A stretch of DNA of 64,000 bases from Lysobacter sp. FW306-1B-D06B. Lineage in GTDB: Bacteria; Pseudomonadota; Gammaproteobacteria; Xanthomonadales; Xanthomonadaceae. The notes under the pieces are model-generated. The model was given only the letters and a program-made list of their open reading frames with translations. It was not told where the DNA came from and searched no databases. The stretch lies in contig NZ_CP151802.1 in assembly GCF_038446665.1 (NCBI RefSeq), positions 3,968,001 through 4,032,000 of the forward strand, written 5' to 3'. The translations under genes and the position numbers were made by a program. Shown here piece by piece: positions 49,812 through 58,428 of this stretch. The first letter of the stretch is position 1, and every line of letters begins with the position of its first letter.

Positions 49812-51110
49812 GTGGAAGCCATTACCCGGGTGGCCTTTGGCCTGTTTGGTCTTGCGGTGCTCATCGGCATCGCGTGGCTGTTCTCGAACAACAAGCGTCG
49901 CGTGGACTGGAAGCTCGTCGTCACCGGCGTGAGCCTGCAGGTCGCCTTCGCGGCGCTCGTGCTGCTGGTGCCGGGCGGCAAGGATGTCTTCGACGCCATC
50001 GGCCACGGCTTCGTGAAGGTGCTCAGCTTCGTTGGCGAAGGCTCGAAGTTCATCTTCGGCAGCCTGATGGACGTGAACACCTACGGCTTCATCTTCGCCT
50101 TCCAGGTGCTGCCGACGATCATCTTCTTCGCCGCGCTGATGGGCGTGCTGTACCACCTGGGCGTGATGCAGGCGGTCGTGCGCGGCATGGCGTGGGTGAT
50201 CACCAAGGTGATGCGCGTGTCCGGTGCGGAAACCACCAGCGTCTGCGCCAGCGTCTTCATCGGCCAGACCGAGGCGCCGCTGACGGTGCGTCCGTACATC
50301 CCGAAGATGACCGAGTCGGAGCTGATCACGATGATGATCGGCGGCATGGCGCACATCGCCGGCGGCGTGCTCGCCGCGTACGTGGGCATGCTGGGCGGTG
50401 GCGATCCGGAGCAGCAGGCGTTCTACGCCAAGCACCTGCTGGCGGCCTCGATCATGGCCGCACCCGCGACGCTGGTCATCGCCAAGATCCTCGTGCCCGA
50501 AACCGGCGAACCGCTGACGCGCGGCACGGTGAAGATGGAAGTGGAGAAGAACACCGCCAACATCATCGACGCCGCCGCGGCCGGTGCCGGCGACGGCCTG
50601 CGCCTGGCGCTGAACATCGGTGCGATGCTGCTGGCCTTCATCGCGCTGATCGCGCTGGTCAACTGGCCGCTGACCTGGATCGGCGACGTCACCGGCATCT
50701 CGGCCGCGATCGGCAAGCCGTTCGACCTGGCGACGATCTTCGGCTATGTGCTCGCGCCGCTGGCCTGGGTGATCGGCACGCCGTGGCAGGACGCGTCCAC
50801 CGTGGGCAGCCTGATCGGCCAGAAGGTCGTCATCAATGAGTTCGTGGCGTACCTGCAACTGGCCGACATCGTCAACGGCAAGGTCGCCGGCGTCACGCTG
50901 ACCGACCAGGGTCGACTCATCGCCACCTACGCGCTGTGCGGCTTCGCCAACTTCAGCTCGATCGCGATCCAGATCGGCGGCATCGGCGGACTCGCGCCGG
51001 AGCGTCGCCAGGACCTGGCGCGCTTCGGCTTGCGCGCAGTGCTGGGCGGTTCGATCGCGACGTTCATGACCGCGACGATCGCCGGCGTGCTGACCTGGTT
51101 CGGTAGCTGA
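49812..51110 (+). CDS. Concentrative nucleoside transporter (CNT / NupC family)
   Basis: 432 residues, starting at GTG 49812 with GGGGAGA upstream. About ten membrane spans, with family markers ALMGVLYHLGVMQ (near 112), GAETTSVCASVFIGQTEAPL (about 137-156) and GFANFSSIAIQIGGIGGLAPERR (about 377-399, split as GFANFSSIAIQ and IGGIGGLAPERR). It imports nucleosides with a cation across the inner membrane. The ribokinase gene follows, so nucleoside-derived ribose could be phosphorylated locally. Confidence 0.94.
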   Translation: MEAITRVAFGLFGLAVLIGIAWLFSNNKRRVDWKLVVTGVSLQVAFAALVLLVPGGKDVFDAIGHGFVKVLSFVGEGSKFIFGSLMDVNTYGFIFAFQVLPTIIFFAALMGVLYHLGVMQAVVRGMAWVITKVMRVSGAETTSVCASVFIGQTEAPLTVRPYIPKMTESELITMMIGGMAHIAGGVLAAYVGMLGGGDPEQQAFYAKHLLAASIMAAPATLVIAKILVPETGEPLTRGTVKMEVEKNTANIIDAAAAGAGDGLRLALNIGAMLLAFIALIALVNWPLTWIGDVTGISAAIGKPFDLATIFGYVLAPLAWVIGTPWQDASTVGSLIGQKVVINEFVAYLQLADIVNGKVAGVTLTDQGRLIATYALCGFANFSSIAIQIGGIGGLAPERRQDLARFGLRAVLGGSIATFMTATIAGVLTWFGS

Positions 51111-51115
51111 AAGCC

Positions 51116-51145
51116 GGGATTCGGGATTAGGGATTCGTGATTCGC
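51116..51145. repeat. GGGATTCGGGATT heptad repeat, left arm
   Basis: GGGATTCGGGATTAGGGATT followed by CGTGATTCGC: four short (A/C)GGGATT-like units. An inverted counterpart sits at 51204-51233 inside the next gene. Such short repeats are common intergenic fillers in Xanthomonadaceae. Confidence 0.7.
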
Positions 51146-51188
51146 AAAGCGAAATCCGGGTCGGCCGCCACTATCGACAGATGAAGCG

Positions 51189-52196
51189 ATGACACCTGCT
51201 CCTGCGAATCCCGAATCCCGAATCGCGAATCACGGCGCCAAAGTCGTCGTCGTAGGTTCGTTCAACGTCGACCACGTGTGGACGGTCGCGGCGCTGCCGC
51301 GGCCGGGCGAAACGCTCAGCGGCCACTACCACACCGGCCCCGGCGGCAAGGGCTTCAACCAGGCCACCGCGGCGGTGCGCGCGGGCGCGGCGACGACGTT
51401 CGTGTGCGCGCTCGGCGACGACCTCGGCGGCCAGCTCGCCCGCGCGCTCGCACAGGCCGACGGCCTGGACCTGCGTGCGCACAACAGCGAGGCGCCCACC
51501 GGCACCGCCGGAATCTATGTCGATGGCGCCGGGCGAAACTCCATCGTGATCGGCCCGGGCGCAAACGCGGAGCTTTCGGTGGCGTTCGTTGAAGAACAAC
51601 GAAATCGAATCGCCGGCGCGCAGGTCCTGCTGGCACAGCTGGAGTCCCCGCTGCACGCGATCGAAGCCGCGTTCCGCGCTGCGCGCGCGGCCGGCGCGCG
51701 CACGGTGCTCAATCCGGCGCCGGCCGACGCGGATGTCCCGGCGTCGCTGCTCGCACTGGCGGATGTGGTAACGCCGAACGAAACCGAATTCTGCGCGCAG
51801 TTGCTGCGCCATGCCGGCGAGCGCGTGGATGCGACCACGCTTGCTTCGCAGGACGACGAAACCCTGCACGGCTGGTGCCGCCGCCTGCTGCCGCACGGCA
51901 CCGTCGTGGTGACGCTGGGCGCGGCAGGCTGTTTCGTTTCCCACGCCGACACCGCAATGCACCGCGATGCGCAATCGCACTACCGCGTCGCCGCCGCCAA
52001 GGTGCAACCGCTCGACACCACTGGCGCCGGTGACGCATTCAACGGCGCCCTGTCGGCATCGTGGGCGCGCCATCCGGACGCTGCATTCGCGGACCACCTG
52101 CACTACGCCAACCGCTACGCCGCGCTCTCGACCGAACGCGCAGGCGCCGCCGCATCCATGCCCCGCGATGCGGACGTGCGGGCGCGCTTCGGCTGA
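51189..52196 (+). CDS. rbsK: Ribokinase (PfkB family)
   Basis: 335 residues. PfkB carbohydrate-kinase core from about residue 18 (KVVVVGSFNVDHVW), with GPGGKGFNQATAAVRAGA (about 50-67), and the C-terminal signature DTTGAGDAFNGALSA with catalytic Asp. It phosphorylates ribose to ribose 5-phosphate with ATP. The first 17 residues (MTPAPANPESRIANHGA) are partly encoded by the right arm of an intergenic heptad repeat and look non-native. No later ATG or GTG lies before the core, so translation must begin at 51189. It follows the CNT transporter. Confidence 0.9.
   Translation: MTPAPANPESRIANHGAKVVVVGSFNVDHVWTVAALPRPGETLSGHYHTGPGGKGFNQATAAVRAGAATTFVCALGDDLGGQLARALAQADGLDLRAHNSEAPTGTAGIYVDGAGRNSIVIGPGANAELSVAFVEEQRNRIAGAQVLLAQLESPLHAIEAAFRAARAAGARTVLNPAPADADVPASLLALADVVTPNETEFCAQLLRHAGERVDATTLASQDDETLHGWCRRLLPHGTVVVTLGAAGCFVSHADTAMHRDAQSHYRVAAAKVQPLDTTGAGDAFNGALSASWARHPDAAFADHLHYANRYAALSTERAGAAASMPRDADVRARFG
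51204..51233. repeat. GGGATTCGGGATT heptad repeat, right arm, inside the ribokinase start
   Basis: GCGAATCCCGAATCCCGAAT followed by CGCGAATCAC, the approximate reverse complement of 51116-51145, read in frame as ANPESRIANH in RbsK. Confidence 0.7.
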
Positions 52197-52255
52197 ATTC
52201 CGCGCGATTGCCCGCGTCGGAATAAAGCTGGAAAGCCGCCCCCGGAGGGGCAGGC

Positions 52256-52284
52256 TATCAAACAAGAATGATTCGCATTAACAT
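52256..52284 (+). promoter_or_regulatory. Fur box and -10 element of the siderophore receptor operon
   Basis: TATCAA (52256-52261) is a plausible -10 box, immediately followed by AATGATTCGCATTAAC (52267-52282), a Fur-like palindrome (AATG-ATTCG-CATT). The receptor ATG is at 52315. Confidence 0.65.
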
Positions 52285-52314
52285 GGAGCGCTGAATCCAT
52301 CGCTCCCACGCCCC

Positions 52315-54498
52315 ATGCCCCGTCGCCACCTTCTCGCCAGCGCGCTGCTGGCTGCCCTTGTCGCGCCCGTTGCCCACGCCGCCGATGAGGCCACCGACAT
52401 CGATCGCGTCACCGTCTCCGCCAGCACCAGCCGCATCCCCGATTCCGAGGCCGCGCTGCCCAATACGATCACCGTGATCGACCAGGCGCAGCTGCAACAA
52501 CAGCTCGCACTGACGCAGGACATCTCGCAGGTGCTGGCCAACCTGATCCCGTCGTTCGCACCGTCGCGCCAGAAGCTGACCAACAGCGGCGAGACGCTGC
52601 GCGGCCGCAAGCCGCTGTACCTGGTCGACGGCGTGCCGCAATCCACGCCGCTGCGCGAGGGCGGTCGCGATGGCCACACCATCGATCCGTCGATGATCGA
52701 GCGCATCGAGGTCATCCACGGCGCCAACGCGCTGCAGGGCCTGGGCGCTTCGGGCGGCATCATCAACATCATCACCAAGCGCGCGCCACGCCAGGACGGC
52801 GAGACGTTCCAGGACGTCTCCGTCGCCGCCAGCACCGCGCTGCCGCATGAAAGCGACAGCACGGGCTACCGCGCCTCGTACCTGCTGGGCACGCGCCGCG
52901 GCGCGTTCGACTTCGTCGGTGGCGCGTCCTACGCCAGCGAAGGCCTGTACTACGACGGCGACGGGCGCTCCATCGCCGTGAACGACGTGCAGGGCGACCT
53001 GATGGACTCGGAGAGCTACAACCTCTTCGCCAAGGCCGGATGGAACTTCGACGACGAGCATCGCCTGCAGCTCAGTGCCAACCGCTACGACCTGCAGGGC
53101 GACAACAACTACCACTCCGTCAACGCCGTGATCTGCCCCACCGGCCCGCGGGTTCCGTGCGTGCCTTCGACGTCGGCGCGCGGCGGCAGCGAGGGCGAAG
53201 GTCCGCGCAACCGTTCCACGTCCGTCTCGCTGGACTACACCGACAAGTCCCTCGCCGGCGGCTACCTGCAGGCGCAGCTGTACTGGGTGGATTTCGAAGC
53301 CCTGTACGGTGGCAGTTACTGGGGCGACTTCTGGGGTGACGGCCGCGATCCGGACTGGTTCGATCAGTCGCAGAACCTCTCCGAGAAGCTCGGCGGCAAG
53401 TTCAGCTGGTCGCGCGGCGACCTGTTCGGGTTGCGCCTGCGCGCCACCGTCGGCCTGGACGTGGGCCGTGACACCACCTCGCAGGAGCTGGTCGTCGCCG
53501 GCATCGACTGGGTTCCGGGAACCAAGTACGAGTCGTGGTCGCCGTTCGTGCAGCTGGAGTGGTGGCTCACCGATTCGGTGATGCTCGCCGGCGGTCTGCG
53601 CCACGAGCGCGGCAAGCTCGAAGTGGACGATTACTACACCATTCCCGACCAGCGCCTGACGCCCGGCATCCACGGCCGCCGCTATTTCGTCACCGGCGGC
53701 TCGCCGGAAACCAGCGAGACCCTGCCGAACGTGGGCGCCGTCTGGGAAGCGACCGATACGCTGAAGCTTTACGCCTCGTACTCGGAGGGTTACACCGTCG
53801 CCGACATCGGCCGCGTGCTGCGTGCCATCACACAGCCGAACCAGCGCGTGGACAACCTGGTCGACCTGCAGCCGGTCATCGCCGACAACCAGGAAATCGG
53901 CCTGGATTACGACGACGGTCGCTGGCTGGCGCACCTGGCCGTGTACCGGTCGGACTCCGACCTGGGTTCGCGCCTGGCGTTCGACAATGCCACGCAGACC
54001 TATAACGTCGTGCGCGAGCGCACGGAGATCGAAGGCTTCGAAGGCAGCGTCGCCTACCGCTTCACCGACGCCACGCGCGTGGGCCTGGCCTACGCGCAGA
54101 CCGACGGCCGCTACGACAGCAACGGCGACGACCGCGTCGACAGCGACCTGCCCGGCATCAACGTGAGCCCCGACCGGGCGACGATGTTCTGGGAACAGAC
54201 CTGGACGCCGGCGATGTCCACCCGCCTTCAGGCCAGCCATGCGTTCGACCGCGACTTCGACCTTCGCGGCCAGACGCTGCCGGACGACTTCGAGGGCTAC
54301 ACCACGGTCGATCTGCAGGCGCGCTTCCAGTTGCCGGTCGGCGGGTTGAACGTCGGCATCGAGAACCTGTTCGGCGAGCAGTACATCACCTACAACTCGC
54401 AGACGACCTACCAGCGCAACCTCGCCACGCAGCGACTGGACACCTACACCGCCGGGCGCGGCCGTGTGCTCACGGTGGGCTGGGCGCATCGGTTCTAA
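52315..54498 (+). CDS. TonB-dependent siderophore receptor
   Basis: 727 residues; signal peptide cleaved near AHA (22), then DIDRVTVSASTSRIPD as TonB-box/plug start. Plug motifs: RGRKPLYLVDGVPQSTPLREGG and IERIEVIHGANALQGLGASGGIINIITK (about 100-160). The barrel contains GYTVADIGRVLRA where most receptors have FRAPT, and ends in VGWAHRF with terminal F. The Fur box upstream and the PepSY protein 9 bases downstream mark an iron-uptake unit. Substrate class is a ferric siderophore by family; the specific ligand is unknown. Confidence 0.9.
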   Translation: MPRRHLLASALLAALVAPVAHAADEATDIDRVTVSASTSRIPDSEAALPNTITVIDQAQLQQQLALTQDISQVLANLIPSFAPSRQKLTNSGETLRGRKPLYLVDGVPQSTPLREGGRDGHTIDPSMIERIEVIHGANALQGLGASGGIINIITKRAPRQDGETFQDVSVAASTALPHESDSTGYRASYLLGTRRGAFDFVGGASYASEGLYYDGDGRSIAVNDVQGDLMDSESYNLFAKAGWNFDDEHRLQLSANRYDLQGDNNYHSVNAVICPTGPRVPCVPSTSARGGSEGEGPRNRSTSVSLDYTDKSLAGGYLQAQLYWVDFEALYGGSYWGDFWGDGRDPDWFDQSQNLSEKLGGKFSWSRGDLFGLRLRATVGLDVGRDTTSQELVVAGIDWVPGTKYESWSPFVQLEWWLTDSVMLAGGLRHERGKLEVDDYYTIPDQRLTPGIHGRRYFVTGGSPETSETLPNVGAVWEATDTLKLYASYSEGYTVADIGRVLRAITQPNQRVDNLVDLQPVIADNQEIGLDYDDGRWLAHLAVYRSDSDLGSRLAFDNATQTYNVVRERTEIEGFEGSVAYRFTDATRVGLAYAQTDGRYDSNGDDRVDSDLPGINVSPDRATMFWEQTWTPAMSTRLQASHAFDRDFDLRGQTLPDDFEGYTTVDLQARFQLPVGGLNVGIENLFGEQYITYNSQTTYQRNLATQRLDTYTAGRGRVLTVGWAHRF

Positions 54499-54507
54499 TC
54501 GGACGCC

Positions 54508-55596
54508 ATGGACACCGCCGTGACCCGTCCCGCCACGTCCGCGCCGCCCAGGCGGCGCGTGCGTGGTGTGCTGTCGTGGCTGCACCTGTGGGCCGGGCTC
54601 ACCGCGGGCCTGGTCTTCGCGCTCGCCTCGCTTGCGGGCACGGTACTGGTGTTCCATGTCGACCTGCTGAAGCTGCAACATCCCCAGCTCGCCCAGCACG
54701 CACCCGTCGCCGACGGCCGCGTGCTGGCGCAACTCATCGAACGCTGGGCGCCGGAAGGCATGCGCTCGCTCGACCTTCCGCGCGAGGAGTTGCCGGTCTG
54801 GCAGGCGTATTTCCAGGATGGCCACCGCCAGTACTTCGCGCCGGAAGACGGCGCGCTGCTGCTCTACCGCAGCCATCACGACGACGTGCTGCTGTGGCTG
54901 CACGAGTGGCACGTCGATCTGCTGGGCGGCAAGACCGGTCGCGAAGTGTGGGGTGTGATCGGCGTGATCTCGCTGGCGATGATCCTGATCGGCCTCTACC
55001 TGTGGTGGCCGAAAGGTGGGCGCTATCTCGCGCAGTTGAAGGTGCACGCCGGCCCGCCCGTTCGACGCTGGCTGACGTGGCACCGAAGCAGCGGCGTGAT
55101 CCTGCTTCCGCTGCTGCTGCTGGCGACGGTGACCGGCGTGGGCATGGTGTATTCGAAGGCGTTCCAGAAAGCGCTCACCGCCACGTTCGGCGGCAAGAAC
55201 GTGAAGGAGCCCGAGCTGCCTGCGAACACCGCGCCGATCGACTGGACCAAGGCGATCGCACAGGCACGCGCCGTGCTTCCCGATGCCCGACTGGCGCGCG
55301 TCTCGGTGCCGGATCCCGACGAAGGCGTGGTCTCGTTCCGCGCACAGGCGAACGGTGAGTGGCATCCCGTCGGGCGCAGCACGGTGTCGCTGTCGCGCGA
55401 CGGCCGCGTCGTACAGTCCTTCGATGCGACCACGCACAAGCTCGGCATGCGCATGAGCCAGGCGTTCTATCCGCTGCACGTCGGCGCCGTCGGCGGGTCG
55501 GCGATGAAGTGGGCGACCGCGTTCATCGGCCTGTTGCCGATGTTCCTGCTGGTCACGGGCTTCCTGTTCTGGCGCCGCCGCCGCGGGAAACGCTGA
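54508..55596 (+). CDS. PepSY-TM family membrane protein, probable siderophore-iron reductase partner
   Basis: 362 residues with four membrane spans (about 22-45, 145-165, 195-215 and 335-355). The PepSY-TM pattern shows in WLHLWAGLTAGLVF, LWLHEWHVDLLGGKTGREVWG (split around 128-148), WHRSSGVILLPLLLL and MRMSQAFYPLHVG; the repeated histidines in helix ends may bind heme. Members next to siderophore receptors are thought to reduce ferric siderophores in the periplasm. It starts 9 bases after the receptor stop, so they are one transcription unit. Confidence 0.88.
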   Translation: MDTAVTRPATSAPPRRRVRGVLSWLHLWAGLTAGLVFALASLAGTVLVFHVDLLKLQHPQLAQHAPVADGRVLAQLIERWAPEGMRSLDLPREELPVWQAYFQDGHRQYFAPEDGALLLYRSHHDDVLLWLHEWHVDLLGGKTGREVWGVIGVISLAMILIGLYLWWPKGGRYLAQLKVHAGPPVRRWLTWHRSSGVILLPLLLLATVTGVGMVYSKAFQKALTATFGGKNVKEPELPANTAPIDWTKAIAQARAVLPDARLARVSVPDPDEGVVSFRAQANGEWHPVGRSTVSLSRDGRVVQSFDATTHKLGMRMSQAFYPLHVGAVGGSAMKWATAFIGLLPMFLLVTGFLFWRRRRGKR

Positions 55597-55622
55597 CCCG
55601 CCGGGCCCGCACGGCCGGCCGC

Positions 55623-55634
55623 TACAATGGCGGC
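55623..55634 (+). promoter_or_regulatory. -10 element directly before dusB (possible leaderless start)
   Basis: TACAAT (55623-55628) lies only 6 bases before the ATG at 55635, so transcription would begin at or within a base or two of the start codon. No Shine-Dalgarno site is present. Confidence 0.5.
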
Positions 55635-56645
55635 ATGTCCGCCCTCTCCTTCCGCATCGGTCCCCACGAGGTCGCCCCGCGCGTCGTGCTCGCGCCGATG
55701 GCGGGCGTGACCGACAAACCGTTCCGCATCCTGTGCAAGCAGATGGGCGCGGGGCTGTGCGTGTCCGAGATGACCACGTCCGACCCGCGCTTCTGGAAGA
55801 CCGCCAAGTCGCGCCACCGCATGGACCACGACGGCGAACCGGCGCCGATCAGCGTGCAGATCGCCGGCACGGTGCCGGAGGTGATGGCCGAGGCCGCTCG
55901 CTACAACGTCGATCACGGCGCGCAGATCGTCGACATCAACATGGGCTGCCCGGCGAAGAAGGTCTGCAATGCCTGGGCGGGCTCGGCGCTGATGCGCGAA
56001 CCGGAGCTGGTGGCGCGCATCCTCGAGGCCGTCGTGAACGCCGTGGACGTGCCGGTGACGTTGAAGATCCGCACCGGCTGGGCCGCCGACCAGCGCAACG
56101 CGTTGCAGATCGCGCGCATCGCGCAGAACGCCGGCATCGCCGCATTGGCCGTGCATGGCCGCACGCGCGACCAGCAGTACACCGGCATGGCCGAGTACGA
56201 CACCATCGCCGAGGTGAAGGCCGCGCTGACGATTCCCGTCTTCGCCAACGGCGACATCGACTCCCCGCACAAGGCCGCGCAAGTGCTCGCCTACACCGGC
56301 TGCGACGCGGTGCTGATCGGACGCGCGGCGCAGGGACGGCCGTGGATCTTCCGCGAGATCGCGCACTACCTCGAACACGGTGAAACACTGGCCGAACCCA
56401 CGCTTGCGGAAGTGCGCGACGTGCTGCTCGGCCACCTGGCGCACCTGCACGCGTTCTACGGCGAGGTGTCCGGCGTGCGCATCGCGCGCAAGCACCTGGG
56501 CTGGTACGCCAAGGACCGCCCGGAGAATGCCGCGTTCCGCGCCGTGGTGAATCGTGCGGAGACGGCGGAAGCACAGTCGCAGTTGACCCGCGATTACTTC
56601 GATGCGCTGATCGCGGGTGTGCAGCCGCTGGGCGTCGCCGCGTAA
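55635..56645 (+). CDS. dusB: tRNA-dihydrouridine synthase B
   Basis: 336 residues from ATG 55635. FMN-binding TIM barrel: VVLAPMAGVTDKPFR (17-31), the catalytic loop MGCPAKKVCNAWAGSALM with C105, GRTRDQQYTG (about 170-179) and IGRAAQGRPWIF (about 227-238). It reduces uridine to dihydrouridine in the D-loop of tRNA using NADPH. Typical length for DusB. The longer in-frame extension overlaps the PepSY gene and is rejected. In many gammaproteobacteria fis follows dusB; here a REP pair and a methyltransferase follow. Confidence 0.95.
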   Translation: MSALSFRIGPHEVAPRVVLAPMAGVTDKPFRILCKQMGAGLCVSEMTTSDPRFWKTAKSRHRMDHDGEPAPISVQIAGTVPEVMAEAARYNVDHGAQIVDINMGCPAKKVCNAWAGSALMREPELVARILEAVVNAVDVPVTLKIRTGWAADQRNALQIARIAQNAGIAALAVHGRTRDQQYTGMAEYDTIAEVKAALTIPVFANGDIDSPHKAAQVLAYTGCDAVLIGRAAQGRPWIFREIAHYLEHGETLAEPTLAEVRDVLLGHLAHLHAFYGEVSGVRIARKHLGWYAKDRPENAAFRAVVNRAETAEAQSQLTRDYFDALIAGVQPLGVAA

Positions 56646-56655
56646 GGTTTCAAGC

Positions 56656-56682
56656 CGTCATTCCCGCGAAGGCGGGAGCCCA
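56656..56682. repeat. REP-like palindrome, left member of an inverted pair
   Basis: GTCATTCCCGCGAAGGCGGG followed by AGCCC, arms TCCCGC / GCGGGA. Just after the dusB stop. Confidence 0.75.
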
Positions 56683-56729
56683 TGTTTCCGCGTATGAACT
56701 TTTGCGGACGACGGAATCGGTTCGGACAC

Positions 56730-56757
56730 TTGGATCCCCGCCTTCGAGCGGATGACT
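56730..56757. repeat. REP-like palindrome, right member of an inverted pair
   Basis: TTGGATCCCCGCCTTCGAGC then GGATGAC; degenerate mirror image of 56656-56682, 48 bases away. Confidence 0.65.
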
Positions 56758-56856
56758 GCCATCGGACAGGCACGGCGGCGAAGTTCATGCATTTTGCGTC
56801 CCGTTTAACCTCCCCCATGCGAGCATTCCGGCATCCGATGCCGTTCAGGTGCCGCC

Positions 56857-57693
56857 ATGTCCTCCAATTCGTCGTCCTGCTCCGACTTCCCCTACCTGCA
56901 CGGCTTCTCGGCGACCGAACAGGCACGCCTGGTGAAGCAGGCCAGACTCGCCGAATCGACGATCTTCCACGACATCGACTACAGCGGCGCACGACGCCTG
57001 CTGGAGGTCGGCAGCGGCGTCGGTGCGCAGACGGAAATCCTGCTGCGCCGGTTCCCGGACCTGCAGGTGACCTGCGTCGACCTCAACGAAGCGCAACTCG
57101 CCGCCGCTCGCGCGAATCTCGGCGCGATGCCGTGGATCGAGGGCCGCTACGAACTCCACCGCGCCGACGCCACCAACCTGCCCTTCGAGCCGCGCAGTTT
57201 CGACGGCGCGTTCCTGTGCTGGGTGCTGGAACACGTGCCTTCGCCCTCGCGCGTGCTCAACGAGGTGCGCCGCGTACTGGCGCCGGGATCGCCGGTGTAC
57301 ATCACCGAGGTGATGAACTCCTCCTTCCTGCTCGATCCGTACTCGCCCAACGTGTGGCGCTACTGGATGGCCTTCAACGATTTCCAGTACGACAGCGGCG
57401 GCGATCCGTTCGTTGGCGCCAAGCTGGGCAACCTGCTGCTGGCCGGCGGTTTCCGTGACGTGACCACGCAGGTGAAGACCTTCTACTTCGACAACCGCGA
57501 ACCTGCGCGCCGCAAGACCATGATCGCTTTCTGGGAGGAACTGCTGCTGTCGGCGGCCGAGCAGCTGATCGCCGCCGGGAAGGTCACGCCGGACGTGGTG
57601 GAGGGCATGCGTCGCGAACTGCATCAGGTGCAGAACGATCCGAACGCGGTGTTCTTCTATGCCTTCGTGCAGGCTCGCGCCGTAGTGTATTGA
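56857..57693 (+). CDS. SAM-dependent methyltransferase (class I)
   Basis: 278 residues. The Rossmann-type SAM-binding motif I is LLEVGSGVGAQTE (48-60), motif II CVDLNEAQLAAARANL (about 74-89), and the post-motif acidic/aromatic FDGAFLCWVLEHVPSP (about 114-129). The C-terminal part (YSPNVWRYWMAFNDFQYDSGGDP and the later HQVQNDPNAVFFYAFVQARA) is typical of methyltransferases on small metabolites. Substrate unknown. Cytosolic. No operon partner. Confidence 0.88.
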   Translation: MSSNSSSCSDFPYLHGFSATEQARLVKQARLAESTIFHDIDYSGARRLLEVGSGVGAQTEILLRRFPDLQVTCVDLNEAQLAAARANLGAMPWIEGRYELHRADATNLPFEPRSFDGAFLCWVLEHVPSPSRVLNEVRRVLAPGSPVYITEVMNSSFLLDPYSPNVWRYWMAFNDFQYDSGGDPFVGAKLGNLLLAGGFRDVTTQVKTFYFDNREPARRKTMIAFWEELLLSAAEQLIAAGKVTPDVVEGMRRELHQVQNDPNAVFFYAFVQARAVVY

Positions 57694-57923
57694 GCCATGC
57701 GTGCGCGATTCCCGTGAGGAAGGTGAAGGCGCAATACACTTTCGCTTTCGCATGAAACCTTCATCTTCATGTGCACGCATCGCGCTGACGACGAACGGTG
57801 CAGGCCGAAAGTAACACTCCCCTTCGGCCGATGTAATTCGCCTTCGCATGATGGACGCTGACACCGTCGGGGCGTCCCCTCTGCGGTTCCACCGCAGCGC
57901 TCCGGCGGACCAGGAGGCCACTC

Positions 57924-58244
57924 ATGAAAGCCAAGATTGCATTCATCGCGTTGGCAATGGCGGTATCGGCCCCGGCATGGGCCGCCGAAGATCCGGTAGG
58001 CGACCTGTCGAAGGTTACCGGGCTGACCGAACGCAAGGTGCAGATGATCCTCGGCAACCGCACCGCATTCGCCGAGTATCCGTACACGTACGACCGCTCG
58101 CTGCAGAAGTTCGTCACCGCGATCGGCAAGGAGAACTACCAGCGTCTGATGGAAGGTGAAGCCGTGGCACTGCGTGATACGCAGGGCAACGAGTACATCG
58201 TGCAGCTTGATCGCAAGCAGCTGTCGAATCGCAACGCGCTGTAA
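57924..58244 (+). CDS. Small exported protein of unknown function
   Basis: 106 residues; signal peptide MKAKIAFIALAMAVSAPAWA, cleaved near residue 20. The mature 85 residues are mostly helical and charged (DLSKVTGLTERKVQMILGNR, TYDRSLQKFVTAIGKENYQRL). GGAGG is well placed upstream of ATG 57924. The 230-base leader region contains a GGCCGAA...TTCGGCC hairpin about 110 bases before the start. No family recognised; it resembles short secreted proteins conserved in Xanthomonadaceae. Confidence 0.72.
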   Translation: MKAKIAFIALAMAVSAPAWAAEDPVGDLSKVTGLTERKVQMILGNRTAFAEYPYTYDRSLQKFVTAIGKENYQRLMEGEAVALRDTQGNEYIVQLDRKQLSNRNAL

Positions 58245-58353
58245 CGCCGGCCGGGGCGCATCCGGCTCGTGATACGCGAGCGGAACGTCCCGTACCGTTC
58301 CTCTCTTCCGACCAGCCAAGGTGTCAGGGTGAACAGGTCAACCACCGTCTGAG

Positions 58354-58381
58354 GGGCCGCGTGATGCACGCCACGCGGCCC
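58354..58381. terminator. GC-rich hairpin between convergent genes
   Basis: GGGCCGCGTG / CACGCGGCCC, perfect ten-base-pair stem with an eight-base loop; no T tract on either side, so terminator function is uncertain. Confidence 0.45.
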
Positions 58382-58428
58382 TGCCAGCGGCCGTTGCCAC
58401 TCTCACGCTCGCCTTGCCGATCCCACCC

